Below, in pieces: positions 15,456 through 25,273 of a stretch of DNA of 64,000 nt. The stretch is from CBDDFV01 sp965227335. GTDB taxonomy: Bacteria; Planctomycetota; Phycisphaerae; Phycisphaerales; SM1A02. A model generated the notes under the pieces. It saw nothing but the letters and a program-made list of their open reading frames with translations. It made no database searches and was not told the origin of the DNA. The position numbers were made by a program, and so were the translations under genes. The DNA is taken from positions 1,178,001-1,242,000 of the forward strand of contig CBDDFV010000001.1 of NCBI GenBank assembly GCA_965227335.1, in the 5' to 3' direction. Position 1 is the first letter of the stretch, and each line of letters begins with the position of its first letter.

Positions 15456-18005
15456 GTGACCGACGATCAGACCCAACTCCCGCCCGAAGGGGCGGACGAC
15501 GCGTCGACCCCACCCGAAGACGAGGTGATGGATGCGCTCGCGAGCGACGAACCGGCGGGCGTCGATACGTCGCGCTGGTCCGCCGCGCTGCAGTACTGGC
15601 AGGCGCCCGCCCTGATCCTGGGGCTCGGCCTGATCGCGGGCGGCGTGCACTATGCCCGGCGCGAGGCCCCGCCGCCTGACTTCGAGGGCGCGCTGTCCCA
15701 GGTGGATCGAATGATCGCCGCCGGCGACCACGAGAAGGCCGCCGAGCGGCTGCGCGACGTGATTCAGCCGCACCTCGACGAAGCTGCTTCATTCGAACTG
15801 GCCCACTACTACGCCACCATGGGCGACTGGTTCGCCGTCTCGCAGTCGATCGAAGGCGTCAACATCCGCTCCGCCAATCAGCAGGCGGCGGAGTTCTACC
15901 GTCTGGCCCTGGAGCGCGGCCGTCGCCTGTCGCCGGCCCAGTTCGAACGCTGGGGACGCGCGGCCACCGATCTCGACGACATGGACACCGCCGCGCAGCG
16001 CCTCACCGACCTCGAACGCATCGCGCTGGACGGCGAGGCGGACGAGCAGGAAGAGGCCCGCGTCAGACGCGACACGCTGCTGCGGTATGTGGTGGAGCGT
16101 CGTCTGCAGCGCGGCGCGGCGTCGCCGGACGTCCTCATCGAGGCCCTCGGCCGCTATCGCACGAGCACCCGACTGTCGGTTGAGGATCAACTCTGGGCGG
16201 CGGAGCGGCAGGCCCGTCTCCGTCTCGCCGCCGGGGAACCCGCCGAAGCGGCGAAGTGGATCGCCATCGACCTTCGACGCATCGAATCGCTCGCCGATGA
16301 CCCGACCGCAGTCAATTTCGCGACGCTGTACGCGTTGCTGGGCCAGGCGCAATACGACCTTGGCGACGAGACCGCCGCGCGACGCGATCTCGAGACCGCC
16401 CTCACGCGGTTCGACGAGATGAGCCAGGCCCGGGGGGAGACGGTCATTCTGCTGGGGCTGCTCGATCTCGCGGCGGCCGACCTCGACGCCGCGCTGGCGC
16501 GGTTCGAGCAGGCGATCCGCGACTACGAATCCACGCCGGTCGCGCTGGCCGCGCGTCTTGGCCGGGCGGAGACGCGGGCCGCGATGAATCTGCACCAGGC
16601 GGCGCTGGAGGACTTCGCCGCGGTCGGCGATACGCTGGCGGATCGGGGTCCGACCGCGCACGTGGACCGCGACCGCGTGGTCCGGAGTCTCGTGACGCAG
16701 GCCGATGCGAGCATCGCGCTGGACGAGCTGGACATCGCGCTGCGGTACATCACACAGGCGGAGGCGATGTACGTCGACGACCGCGTGGCGCCGGACGTGC
16801 TGATCCGCGCCGCGGCGGTGAGTCGCGAGCTGGGCGCATCGCTGCTGCGGGCGGGGGGGAACGCGGCGCCGCCGGACCGCATCAACCCCGGAGCGACGCT
16901 TGATCCCGGCGCGCGTCGACAGGCCAACGCCCTGCTGAAGCGAGCGGGCGAATACTACATCCGCCACGCCCGGGCGATCGTCGCGGCGCCCGGGTCGGAC
17001 CAGCAGTGGGAGGACTCGCTGTGGTGGGGGGCCGACAGTTACGACCTCGCGGGCTGGCACGACCTCGCGATCGCGCACTTCAAGGAGTTCATCGCCGGGT
17101 CCGAGGGCGAGGAGAAGCGTCCCGAGGCGTTGTTCCGGATCGCCCAGGGCTACCACGCGACGCAGGATTGCCCGTCTGCGCTCGAGTATTACGCGCAGGT
17201 CCTTGATGCGTACCCCACGTCGATCTGGGCCTCTCGCAGCTACGTGCCGCTTGCCCGCTGTGCGATGGCGATGGGCGACGTCGGACGCGCCCAGCGCGAA
17301 CTCGAGGCCGTCGTGAGCGGTCGACGCGGAATCGATCCGGAGTCCGCGGACTACCGCGAAGCGCTCATCGATCTCGGCGACCTCTACTACGACCAGGCGC
17401 TGTACGTCGAGGCGATCGAGACCCTCGATCTCGCCGCCCGTCGGTATCCCGAGGACGACCGCATTCTCGACATCCGGTTCCGAATCGCCGACAGCTCGCG
17501 TCGCGCGGCGGATGCGATCGAGACGGAGCTCGAACAGGGCGCGATGCCCAGCGGCGAGAAATCGCGTCTGCGTCGGCTCCGCGTCGAGTACCTGCAGACG
17601 GCGCAGGCGATCTTCGCCGACGTCGCTCAGGCCTACGAGAAGATCACTGACCGCCGCCTCCGACGCGATGAACTGCAGAACCAGCGCTACGCGCATCTCT
17701 ATCGCGCCGACTGCGCCTTCGATCTCGGCGACTACGAGGCCGCGATCGACCTCTACGGCGTCGCGGCCCGAAAGTACCACAATCACTACGCGTCCATGAC
17801 AGCGCTGATCCAGATCGTCGCCTGTCACCACGCCCTCGGGCAGACGGACAAGGCCCGCGTCGCCCACGCCCGCGCCCTGATGCGTCTTCGTCAGCTGCCG
17901 GAAGGGGCGTTCCAGGAGCCCGATGCGTTGTTCGACCGCGAGGCGTGGCGACGATGGCTCGAAACCACCCCCGCCGGACTCATCGCCGCCTCTCCGACGC
18001 CGTAA
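15456..18005 (+). CDS. Membrane-anchored TPR-repeat protein
   Basis: 849 aa. A hydrophilic acidic N-terminus of about 45 residues precedes a single membrane helix (APALILGLGLIAGGVHYARR), followed by nearly continuous alpha-helical tetratricopeptide-type repeats, for example ALEYYAQVLDAYPTSIWA and IETLDLAARRYPEDDR, interrupted by low-conservation segments. Such proteins scaffold protein assemblies at the cell envelope; the partner is unknown. The GTG at 15456 is chosen for its upstream AGAGG; an ATG at 15429 is an alternative adding 9 residues. It immediately precedes the flagellar chaperone-like gene and may belong to the motility cluster by position. Confidence 0.75.
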   Translation: MTDDQTQLPPEGADDASTPPEDEVMDALASDEPAGVDTSRWSAALQYWQAPALILGLGLIAGGVHYARREAPPPDFEGALSQVDRMIAAGDHEKAAERLRDVIQPHLDEAASFELAHYYATMGDWFAVSQSIEGVNIRSANQQAAEFYRLALERGRRLSPAQFERWGRAATDLDDMDTAAQRLTDLERIALDGEADEQEEARVRRDTLLRYVVERRLQRGAASPDVLIEALGRYRTSTRLSVEDQLWAAERQARLRLAAGEPAEAAKWIAIDLRRIESLADDPTAVNFATLYALLGQAQYDLGDETAARRDLETALTRFDEMSQARGETVILLGLLDLAAADLDAALARFEQAIRDYESTPVALAARLGRAETRAAMNLHQAALEDFAAVGDTLADRGPTAHVDRDRVVRSLVTQADASIALDELDIALRYITQAEAMYVDDRVAPDVLIRAAAVSRELGASLLRAGGNAAPPDRINPGATLDPGARRQANALLKRAGEYYIRHARAIVAAPGSDQQWEDSLWWGADSYDLAGWHDLAIAHFKEFIAGSEGEEKRPEALFRIAQGYHATQDCPSALEYYAQVLDAYPTSIWASRSYVPLARCAMAMGDVGRAQRELEAVVSGRRGIDPESADYREALIDLGDLYYDQALYVEAIETLDLAARRYPEDDRILDIRFRIADSSRRAADAIETELEQGAMPSGEKSRLRRLRVEYLQTAQAIFADVAQAYEKITDRRLRRDELQNQRYAHLYRADCAFDLGDYEAAIDLYGVAARKYHNHYASMTALIQIVACHHALGQTDKARVAHARALMRLRQLPEGAFQEPDALFDREAWRRWLETTPAGLIAASPTP

Positions 18006-18040
18006 GCCGAATCCACCACCGACCGACCAGTGAGCAGACC

Positions 18041-18499
18041 ATGACGTCCCGACCCGCCGCCCCCGCCCCGACCTTCGACGACCTCCGCGCCGCCTTCGAG
18101 CGACAGCGAAGCGCCGCGGCGGAGCTGCGCACGCTCGCGGGCCGACAGCGCGGATTCATCGACCGCGAGGATCATCGCGCTCTCATGCATCTGCTCGAAC
18201 GACGTCGCGTGCTCGTCGAGGCGTTCGCCGCCGAGCACGTCCGGCTCGCCGAATGGGACCTCAACGCCTGGCGGGCCGGCGCGCCGAAGAACGAGATCGA
18301 CGTCATCGACGAACTCGCCCGCAACATCGACGAAGCGATGCAGGCCGTGCTCGCGGCGGACGAAGCGGACGAGGCCGAGATGAAGTCGCGGTCCGACGCC
18401 GCGCGACGCGAACTCGGCGGCGTGACCCGTCAGCGTCAGGCCAACCAGGCGTACGCCCGCACCGGGGCGGCCGATCCCCGACTTCAGGACCGAGGATGA
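18041..18499 (+). CDS. FlgN-like flagellar export chaperone candidate
   Basis: 152 aa, almost entirely helical, no signal. The pattern FDDLRAAFERQRSAAAELRTLAG, then RGFIDREDHRALMHLLERRRVLV resembles FlgN/FliT-type chaperones, where an initial helix is followed by a short turn with an acidic residue and a second helix with regularly placed Leu and Arg. Its position directly before the flagellar sigma-54 regulators supports a role as chaperone for hook-associated proteins, but the primary sequence match is weak. The ATG at 18041 is used; an upstream in-frame extension to 17945 overlaps the TPR gene and looks spurious. The kinase gene starts 1 nt after the stop. Confidence 0.6.
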   Translation: MTSRPAAPAPTFDDLRAAFERQRSAAAELRTLAGRQRGFIDREDHRALMHLLERRRVLVEAFAAEHVRLAEWDLNAWRAGAPKNEIDVIDELARNIDEAMQAVLAADEADEAEMKSRSDAARRELGGVTRQRQANQAYARTGAADPRLQDRG

Positions 18500-18500
18500 T

Positions 18501-19505
18501 ATGACCGCGCTCACCGCCTCGAACGCCGCCGCTCCCGCCGACGCCGCCCGTCCGCCGATCGACGTTGACGATCTGCGCGAGCTGATGCAGTCCGTTTCCG
18601 AGGTCGGCTCGCGACTGCAGGAGACGCACGCCGCGCTGCAGTCCCAGGTGACCCGGCTCAAGAGCGAACTCGCGCAGGCGAACGCTCAGCTGCGTCGTTC
18701 GCGTTCGCTCGCCGCGCTCGGCGAGATGGCGGCGGGGATCGCCCACGAGATCCGCAACCCGCTCGGCTCGATCCAGCTCTACGCCCAGATGCTGGAGGAG
18801 GACCTCGACGATCGACCCGAGCTCGGGGAGCGGTGCCGGCGTATTCACGAAGCGGTGCGCGGCCTGGACGCGATCGTCAGCGACGTGCTCACGTTCGCCC
18901 GCGACATCCGCGTCTCGTCCGTCCCCTGCGACGCCGCGACCCTGATCGACCGGACGCTCTCGTCCGTCGAGGCCCTGCTCACCGACGGCGACGTGGAGAT
19001 CGTCCGTGGATCGGACGAGTGCGTTGAGTTCGAGGCGGACGCCAACCTCTTCACCCTCGCCCACGCGAACCTGGTGCGGAACGCGATCGAGGCGATGCGG
19101 GTGCATGACTGCCCGACGAAGCGGATCCGCCTCGAAGCGGTCCGCGAATCGCGCCGTCTCCCCGACGGCGGGCGCGACGAGTTCGTCGTGTTCGCGGTCG
19201 AGGACACCGGTCCCGGCGTGCCGCCGGAGATCGTCGCCCGGATGTTCAACCCGTTCTTCACCACTCGGGAGAGCGGCACGGGCCTGGGTCTTGCGATCGT
19301 GCATCGCATCGCGGACGCCCACGGGGGACGAATCGACGTCGGGCCCGCCCGGTCGTCGGCGTCGGGGGCTCGTTTCGAACTTGCATTGCCGCTGCGCCCG
19401 AACCCGCCGGCCGTCGCCGCCGGAGACCGCGACGGAGTCGCGTCGGGCGTTTCTCTTTCTGACTCGGTCACTCGTCGAATTGCCATGGAGGGCGCCGCCC
19501 GATGA
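18501..19505 (+). CDS. Sensor histidine kinase, FlrB/FleS-like
   Basis: 334 aa, soluble. A coiled-coil N-terminus (about residues 22-70) precedes a HisKA domain with the H-box GIAHEIRNPLGS, phospho-acceptor His82, and an HATPase domain with NLVRNAIEAM (N-box), EDTGPGVPPE (G1), FFTTRESGTGLGLAIVHRI (F/G2). No membrane segment is present, as in the cytosolic flagellar kinases FlrB/FleS. It overlaps the response-regulator gene by 4 nt and both lie directly upstream of the flgB operon, so the pair most likely controls flagellar middle genes. The C-terminal about 35 residues are low complexity. Confidence 0.9.
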   Translation: MTALTASNAAAPADAARPPIDVDDLRELMQSVSEVGSRLQETHAALQSQVTRLKSELAQANAQLRRSRSLAALGEMAAGIAHEIRNPLGSIQLYAQMLEEDLDDRPELGERCRRIHEAVRGLDAIVSDVLTFARDIRVSSVPCDAATLIDRTLSSVEALLTDGDVEIVRGSDECVEFEADANLFTLAHANLVRNAIEAMRVHDCPTKRIRLEAVRESRRLPDGGRDEFVVFAVEDTGPGVPPEIVARMFNPFFTTRESGTGLGLAIVHRIADAHGGRIDVGPARSSASGARFELALPLRPNPPAVAAGDRDGVASGVSLSDSVTRRIAMEGAAR

Positions 19506-21016
19506 CCCGTATTCTCGTAGTTGACGACAAGGACATGATGCGCGACTCCGTCGCCGCGACGCTCGCCCGGCGGGATTACGCCGTCTCCGCCGCCGCGAAC
19601 GGCAAGGCCGCTCTCGCGAAGCTCGAGCAGCAGACGCCGACCGCCATCGTGACGGATCTGCAGATGCCGGAGATGAACGGTCTCGAACTGCTCGCGGAGG
19701 TTCGTCAGCGTGACGAGCAGATCCCCGTCATCTTCATGACCGCCTTCGGCACGATCGAGACCGCGGTCGAGGCGATGAAGCAGGGCGCGTTCGACTACAT
19801 CACGAAGCCGTTTTCCGGGGATGAACTCCTGGTCGCGGTCGATCGCGCCGTCGCCCACGCCGCGCTGGTGAAGGAGAACCAGATCCTGAAGGCGAAGGCT
19901 GGTCCGGCGGAAGCGCGGTCGGACGGGAGCGGGGGGCGCGAGATGGTCGGGCAGTCGATGACCATGCAGCACCTGCGGCGCCGGCTCACCCGCATCGCGG
20001 ACAGTCACGGCACCGTGCTCATCAGCGGCGAGTCGGGCGTCGGCAAGGAAGTCGCGGCCCAGTGGATTCACGAGAACTCCCCCCGCGCCGACCAGCCGTT
20101 CCTCGCGATCAACTGCGCCGCGCTCTCGACGAACCTGCTCGAGTCCGAACTCTTCGGTCACGAGAAGGGCGCCTTCACCGGGGCGGACAAGCTCCGCAAG
20201 GGCCGCTTCGAACTCGCGGACGGCGGGACGCTCCTGCTCGACGAGATCAGCGAGATCGCCCCCGAGATCCAGGCGAAGCTCCTCCGCGTCCTCCAGGAAA
20301 AGTGCTTCGAACGCGTCGGCTCCAGCACCTCCCGCAACTGCGACGTCCGCGTCATCGCCACCACCAACCGCGACCTCGCCGCGGAAGTCGCCAAGGGCAC
20401 GTTTCGGCAGGATCTCTACTACCGACTCAACGTCCTGCCCATCGTCATGCCGACGCTCCGGCAACGACGCGACGATGTTCCGGAACTCGCCTCGCACTTC
20501 CTCGATCGTGTGGCGCGGCGGGAAGGTCGGGCCGCCCGGGTCTTCGAGGAAGAAGCCCTGCTCGTCATGCGGAACTACGCCTGGCCCGGCAACGTGCGCG
20601 AACTTCAGAACATCTGCGAACGCGCGGCGGTGCTGACCGACGGCGAGATGATTCCCGCCGAACTCATCGAGCCCTGGCTCTCGCCCACCCCCGTCGCCGC
20701 CGCGCCTCCGGTGCGAGGCGGCGTGATCATCGAGACCAAGGCTCCCGCCCATCTCGCCCGACGCGCCGAACCCGCGACGGTCGCGGTCCCGGGGCTGGCC
20801 GAGCGGATGAACGGCGCGGCGGATCAGAACCCCGCCCTTGTCTGCGACGGCGAACTCACGCTCGAAGAGATCGAACGGGAGACCATCATCGCCACCCTCC
20901 ACCACCACAACGGGCACCGGCAGAAGAGCGCCCGGGCCCTTGGCATCGGGGTCCGCACGCTCGGCCTCAAGCTCAAGAAGTGGAAGGAGATGGAGCTCGT
21001 GGATCCCGACCTGTAA
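19502..21016 (+). CDS. Sigma-54-dependent response regulator, FlrC/FleR-like
   Basis: 504 aa activator with the full NtrC-family layout. The receiver domain has phospho-acceptor Asp52 in VTDLQMPEMNG. The AAA+ domain has GESGVGKE at 176-183 and the sigma-54-contacting loop GAFTGA at 223-228, plus LLDEISEIAPEIQ and an arginine-finger region. A C-terminal Fis-type helix-turn-helix includes QKSARALGIGVRTLGLKLKKW. It is transcribed with the kinase (4-nt overlap). A candidate sigma-54 promoter lies about 90 nt beyond its stop, just before flgB, which makes the flagellar operon its evident target. Confidence 0.93.
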   Translation: MTRILVVDDKDMMRDSVAATLARRDYAVSAAANGKAALAKLEQQTPTAIVTDLQMPEMNGLELLAEVRQRDEQIPVIFMTAFGTIETAVEAMKQGAFDYITKPFSGDELLVAVDRAVAHAALVKENQILKAKAGPAEARSDGSGGREMVGQSMTMQHLRRRLTRIADSHGTVLISGESGVGKEVAAQWIHENSPRADQPFLAINCAALSTNLLESELFGHEKGAFTGADKLRKGRFELADGGTLLLDEISEIAPEIQAKLLRVLQEKCFERVGSSTSRNCDVRVIATTNRDLAAEVAKGTFRQDLYYRLNVLPIVMPTLRQRRDDVPELASHFLDRVARREGRAARVFEEEALLVMRNYAWPGNVRELQNICERAAVLTDGEMIPAELIEPWLSPTPVAAAPPVRGGVIIETKAPAHLARRAEPATVAVPGLAERMNGAADQNPALVCDGELTLEEIERETIIATLHHHNGHRQKSARALGIGVRTLGLKLKKWKEMELVDPDL

Positions 21017-21103
21017 GCCGGATCGGCCGGCCGGATCTGCGCCTCTCGCGCAGGACCGGCCGGTGCACGTCCGCGGGCGACCCGCCGGGACGGTTGCAGC
21101 GCC

Positions 21104-21119
21104 CGGCGTCGGATTTGCT
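21104..21119 (+). promoter_or_regulatory. Candidate sigma-54 promoter of the flgB operon
   Basis: CGGCGTCGGATTTGCT carries the invariant GG (21105-21106) and GC (21117-21118) at the required 12-nt distance, with the favoured TTTGCT at -12. The -24 half matches the TGGCACG consensus less well. It lies 36 nt before the flgB start and directly downstream of a sigma-54 activator gene. Confidence 0.6.
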
Positions 21120-21154
21120 GGAGAGATGGCGATGACGTTTCAGGAGACCACGCG

Positions 21155-21595
21155 ATGACCCTCATCGACGGCGTGACCAACGCGGGGGTGGTCCCCGTGC
21201 TGCAGCGAGCGATGCAGTTCGCGGGCGCCCGGCACCGGATTCTCGGTCACAACATCGCCAATATCTCCACTCCGAACTACCGACCGGTGGACCTGTCGGT
21301 CGAGGAGTTCCAGACCGCGATCGGTGAGGCGATCGACCGGCAGCGGGCCGCGGGTCCGGCGGGGCGGGGCCCGCTGGAGATCGACGACACCCAACAGCTC
21401 GAATTCTCGGCGCACGGCCTGCGCACTTCCCCGCAGCCGGCCGGCGACAACATCCTCTTTCACGACGGCAACGACCGCGATCTCGAACGCACCATGCAGG
21501 CGCTGGCGGAAAACTTCATGACCTTCCGCTTCGCGGCCGAAATGTTCCGCAGTCGCTTCGCCATGATCGACACGGCGATCCGCGGCCGCATCTGA
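21155..21595 (+). CDS. flgB: Flagellar basal-body rod protein FlgB
   Basis: Proximal rod subunit exported by the flagellar type III system, 146 aa, normal length. The N-terminal rod motif appears as RHRILGHNIANISTPNYRPVDL, with the usual ANxxTPxYR-like signature, and the C-terminal helix AENFMTFRFAAEMFRSRFAMIDTAIRGR is typical. A good Shine-Dalgarno (AGGAG) precedes the ATG. It is the first gene of the operon following the candidate sigma-54 promoter. Confidence 0.95.
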   Translation: MTLIDGVTNAGVVPVLQRAMQFAGARHRILGHNIANISTPNYRPVDLSVEEFQTAIGEAIDRQRAAGPAGRGPLEIDDTQQLEFSAHGLRTSPQPAGDNILFHDGNDRDLERTMQALAENFMTFRFAAEMFRSRFAMIDTAIRGRI

Positions 21596-21611
21596 TGAGC
21601 GAGTCCCTCTG

Positions 21612-22010
21612 ATGTACGACCTTCTTGACGTCTCGACCTCCGCCCTCGTGGCCCAGCGAACCCGGCTGGCGGTCGCGGCGTCGAATCTGGCCAACGCCAA
21701 CACGCTCACGAACGCCGACGGCGAGTACGCCCCGTACCGCCGCCGGGCCGCCCTGCTCGCCCCGGGCGACGGAACCGGCGGCCCCGGCGTGCACGTGACG
21801 GAGATCTCCCTCGACGATGCGCCCTTCCGGCGAAAGTACGAGCCGGGCTCGAAGTTCGCCGGTCCCGACGGCTACGTCGAGTATCCGAACGTGAACTCGG
21901 TGGTCGAGCAGGTAAACGCGATGGAGGCGAGTCGGGCGTACGAAGCGAACATCACGATGATCGAAGCGACGAAATCGATGATCAACATCGCCCTGCAGAT
22001 CATCGCGTGA
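21612..22010 (+). CDS. flgC: Flagellar basal-body rod protein FlgC
   Basis: Rod protein, 132 aa. It contains the N-terminal rod motif RTRLAVAASNLANANTLT and, near the C-terminus, VEYPNVNSVVEQVNAMEASRAYEANI, the standard FlgC ending. It lies 16 nt downstream of flgB on the same strand. Confidence 0.95.
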   Translation: MYDLLDVSTSALVAQRTRLAVAASNLANANTLTNADGEYAPYRRRAALLAPGDGTGGPGVHVTEISLDDAPFRRKYEPGSKFAGPDGYVEYPNVNSVVEQVNAMEASRAYEANITMIEATKSMINIALQIIA

Positions 22011-22056
22011 TTCGGAACGAAGTCGCCGGCCCGTGGGTCGGCGGAGGTGAACGGTA

Positions 22057-22368
22057 ATGGCAGATCCCCTCGGACTCATCGGCGGCCCCAGTCCGATCGA
22101 CCGCAACCCCGCCCCGGTGCGTCGTCCCGACGCCGCGGGTGACGACGGCCCTGATTTCAAGAGCGCGCTGGTCGATCAGATCGCCCGCGTCAATGAGCTG
22201 CAGCAGAACGCCGAGGCCGCCGCCCAGGATCTCATCGCAGGCCGACGCGACGATCTCGAGAACGTCATGAGCGCGACCCAGCAGGCGGACACCGCGTTCC
22301 GGCTGCTCCTGCAGGTCCGGAACCGGGTGATGGAAGCGTACGAGGAAGTGAAGCAGATCCGCGTCTGA
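22057..22368 (+). CDS. fliE: Flagellar hook-basal body protein FliE
   Basis: MS ring-rod junction protein, 103 aa. The middle contains FKSALVDQIARVNELQQNAEAAAQDL and the C-terminus VMSATQQADTAFRLLLQVRNRVMEAYEEVKQIRV, a clear FliE signature. GGAGG precedes the ATG at good spacing. Gene order flgB-flgC-fliE-fliF is conserved widely. Confidence 0.93.
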   Translation: MADPLGLIGGPSPIDRNPAPVRRPDAAGDDGPDFKSALVDQIARVNELQQNAEAAAQDLIAGRRDDLENVMSATQQADTAFRLLLQVRNRVMEAYEEVKQIRV

Positions 22369-22480
22369 TCCCCGGACGCACGATATCGACGAACAAACAC
22401 CCGTCGCGTCGGTTTCGAGGTCAGGATGACTTCGCGACGCGACCCAGATTCGAGGCTGCTCGAAGGCATGGAGGCCGAAG

Positions 22481-24157
22481 ATGCAGTTCATTCAGGACGC
22501 CGCCCGCGACATCGCCAATCGACTGGGCGGTCTGAACCCCACCGCAAAACTGCTCATCGGGTCGGTCATGGTCATCCTGATCATGACCCTCTATCTCGTT
22601 TCGCTCTACGCGGGCCGGAACGTGATGACGCCGCTCCGACTCAGCGGCGTCTCCGCCGACGGCCGCACCCAGGTCATCAGCTACCTGCAGAGCCAGAACA
22701 TCCGGCACGAGCAGCGGGGGGACGCGATCCTCGTGCCCGAGAGCGAACAGAACCGGGTGATGGGCGCGATCTCCGATCCGGAGACGGGCATCGTCGGCGG
22801 CGAGCAGATCGACTTCGAAGCCGTCGTGCGCGATCGGAATCCCTTCGCCAGCAAGGATGAACAGAGCCGCAAGTGGCTGGTGGCGAAGATGAACGAGGTC
22901 AGCCGCGTCCTCGCGGGCTGGCCCGGCGTCGCCGCCGCGCAGGTCATGATCGACGACGCCGGTCGCCAGGGCCTCGGACGGGCCCACGTCGAGCCGAGCG
23001 CGTCCGTCAGCATCACGCCGTCGGGCGGCGAGGTGACGCGGTCGCTCGCCGACGCCGTGGCCGCGTTCGTGGCCGGGGCCCACGCCCCGCTCAAGCAGGC
23101 CCGCGTCGAGGTCATCGATGCCGCGACCGGCGCGCGGTTCCGTCCCCGCACCGATGAACTCGGCTTCGACAGCTCCCGTCATCTCGAACTCAAGCGGGCG
23201 ATCGAACGCGAGATGACGAACAAGGTGCTCCACTCGCTGTTCTACATCCCCGGCGTCCGCGTCTCGGTCCACGCCACGCCCGACGCCACCGTGGAGGAGC
23301 GGGAGATCCGCACGCTCGACGATCCCAAGATCCGGACCTCGCGCGAACGCACCGGGCTGGAGACGTCGACCAGCCAGACCGCGGCGGGCGAGGCGGGGGC
23401 GCGGCCGAACACGGGGGCCGCGATCAACGCCGGCGGGGGACGCTCCTCCCAGTTCAGCAACGAGACCGCCGACCTCGCCCAGGAGAACGAGTTCCCCGGC
23501 GCCTTCCGGCGGATCCGCGACGCGGGGGGCTACGCCCTGCAGATCAACGTCTCCGTCAGCGTCCCGCGGTCGTTCTTCGTGGGGGTTTATCAGCAGCGCC
23601 AGAACGACGACGCGGCAGAACCCGACGACGCCGCGCTCCAGAGCATCGTTGATGAGCAGATCGCGCAAATCCGGAGCCAGATTGTTCCGTTAACGGATAC
23701 ATCCGCACACGAAGGCGCCCAGACGGGCGTGGTGGAGGTGTCCATGGTTCCTGATTTTGCGGTCGCCGGTCTCATCGGCGGCGCGGCCGGTCTGGTGCAG
23801 CCCGCGAGCAGCGGGGCGTTCACGGTGGTCGGCGGCGTCGATGGTCTCGTCAAGTATCTCGGCCTCGGCGCCCTCGCCGTCCTGAGCCTCGGCATGATGC
23901 TGATGATGGTCAAGAAGGCCAACGTCCGGAAAGAGCTCCCGACCGCCGAGGAGATGGTGGGTCTGCCCGCCATCCTCGAGACCGGCGAGGAGGAGATCAT
24001 CGGCGAGGCCGACGCCTCGTCGCTGCCGCTCGAAGGTCACGAGATCTCCGACGAAGCCGCCCGGCGGATGGAGTTGCTCGAGGAGCTCAACGAGATGGTG
24101 CTCGGCTCGCCCGACGACGCCGCCGCCACCGTGAGCCGCTGGATCCAGGCGGGCTGA
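22481..24157 (+). CDS. fliF: Flagellar MS-ring protein FliF
   Basis: Forms the membrane/supramembrane ring, 558 aa. An N-terminal membrane helix (about 25-47) is followed by the two ring-building motifs, the first with SYLQSQNIRHEQRGDAILVP and the second around VSRVLAGWPGVAAAQVMID. A second helix lies near 450 (VKYLGLGALAVLSLGMMLMMV), and the acidic C-terminal tail, ending SPDDAAATVSRWIQ, is the segment that binds FliG. The protein follows FliE by 112 nt, which holds no clear promoter, and precedes fliG. Confidence 0.94.
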   Translation: MQFIQDAARDIANRLGGLNPTAKLLIGSVMVILIMTLYLVSLYAGRNVMTPLRLSGVSADGRTQVISYLQSQNIRHEQRGDAILVPESEQNRVMGAISDPETGIVGGEQIDFEAVVRDRNPFASKDEQSRKWLVAKMNEVSRVLAGWPGVAAAQVMIDDAGRQGLGRAHVEPSASVSITPSGGEVTRSLADAVAAFVAGAHAPLKQARVEVIDAATGARFRPRTDELGFDSSRHLELKRAIEREMTNKVLHSLFYIPGVRVSVHATPDATVEEREIRTLDDPKIRTSRERTGLETSTSQTAAGEAGARPNTGAAINAGGGRSSQFSNETADLAQENEFPGAFRRIRDAGGYALQINVSVSVPRSFFVGVYQQRQNDDAAEPDDAALQSIVDEQIAQIRSQIVPLTDTSAHEGAQTGVVEVSMVPDFAVAGLIGGAAGLVQPASSGAFTVVGGVDGLVKYLGLGALAVLSLGMMLMMVKKANVRKELPTAEEMVGLPAILETGEEEIIGEADASSLPLEGHEISDEAARRMELLEELNEMVLGSPDDAAATVSRWIQAG

Positions 24158-24217
24158 TCCCGCCCCTCCGCGACGCGGCCGACGCGATCGTCTCTCCTGA
24201 TGCGAAGGTGAATCCTC

Positions 24218-25255
24218 ATGGCCCTCGGGTCGAAGCAGATCAGCGACAACATCGAGGAGCTCAGCGGCACGACCAAGGCCGCGGTGCTCATCCTCACGCT
24301 GAGCCAGGAGGCCGCCGGCGTCCTGCTCAGCCAGATGTCGACCGAGGAAGTCGCGGAAGTCACGCGGGTTCTCGCCTCCGTCGATGAGGTCCCTGACGAA
24401 CTCGCGGAGGCGGTCGTCGAGGAGTTCTACCAGCTCAAGCTCGCCACCAAGTACGCGCGCGACGGCGGGCTCGACTACGCCCGCATCCTCCTCAAGGGCT
24501 CGCTCGATCCCAAGCTCGCCGATCAGGTCATCCAGCAGATTCAGACCCAGGTGCAGAAGACGCCGTTCGCCTTCCTGCAGAAGGTCGAAAGCGATCACCT
24601 GCTGACCTTCATCCAGGATGAACATCCGCAGACGATCGCCCTGATCGTCTCCCATCTGCCGCACCACAAGGCGTCCGAGATCCTCGTCGGCCTGCCCACC
24701 GAGAAGCAGATCGAAGTGGTCCGCCGCGTCGCCAACATGGAGCAGACCAACCCGGAGGTCGTCCGCGAAGTCGAATCCGGACTCGAGTCGCGGCTCTCCA
24801 ACATGCTCCTCCAGTCCGCCGACCGCGTCGGAGGCGTCGAGTCCGTGGCGGAGATCCTCAACCTCTGCGATCGCGCCACCGAGAAGGCGATCATGGAAGG
24901 CATCGAGGGCGAAGAGCCCGACCTGGTCGAAGAGATCCGCCGACTCATGTTCGTCTTCGAAGACATCAAGATGGTCGACGACAAGGGCATCCAGTCGGTG
25001 CTCAAGGAAGTCGACAACGACGAACTCTGCCTCGCCCTCAAGACCGCGAGCAAGGACCTCACCGAAAAGATTCTCGGCAACATGTCCGCCCGCGCCTCGG
25101 AACTCATCCGCGAAGACATGCAGTACATGGGACCCGTCCGCGTCTCCGACGTCGAGGCCGCCCAGCAACGCATCGTCGACATCGTTCGACGCCTCGAAGA
25201 CGCCGGCGAGATCATCATCTCCGGCCGGGGCGGCGAGTCCGATCTCGTCGTCTGA
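24218..25255 (+). CDS. fliG: Flagellar motor switch protein FliG
   Basis: Rotor component coupling stators to the C-ring, 345 aa, normal length. The N-terminal domain (FliF-binding) begins SGTTKAAVLILTLSQEAAGVLLSQM. The middle ARM domain carries DEHPQTIALIVSHLP (the EHPQR-like motif), and the C-terminal domain has MFVFEDIKMVDDKGIQSVL with the charged torque residues and RASELIREDMQYMGPVRV. All match canonical FliG. FliH follows after 18 nt. Confidence 0.96.
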   Translation: MALGSKQISDNIEELSGTTKAAVLILTLSQEAAGVLLSQMSTEEVAEVTRVLASVDEVPDELAEAVVEEFYQLKLATKYARDGGLDYARILLKGSLDPKLADQVIQQIQTQVQKTPFAFLQKVESDHLLTFIQDEHPQTIALIVSHLPHHKASEILVGLPTEKQIEVVRRVANMEQTNPEVVREVESGLESRLSNMLLQSADRVGGVESVAEILNLCDRATEKAIMEGIEGEEPDLVEEIRRLMFVFEDIKMVDDKGIQSVLKEVDNDELCLALKTASKDLTEKILGNMSARASELIREDMQYMGPVRVSDVEAAQQRIVDIVRRLEDAGEIIISGRGGESDLVV

Positions 25256-25273
25256 CCGCACCCCCCGACGCCC

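Noticed and set aside
15789..17867. 692-codon open frame antisense to the TPR gene
   Set aside because: Composition is typical of an antisense frame in GC-rich DNA; the plus-strand frame has TPR periodicity and a membrane anchor.
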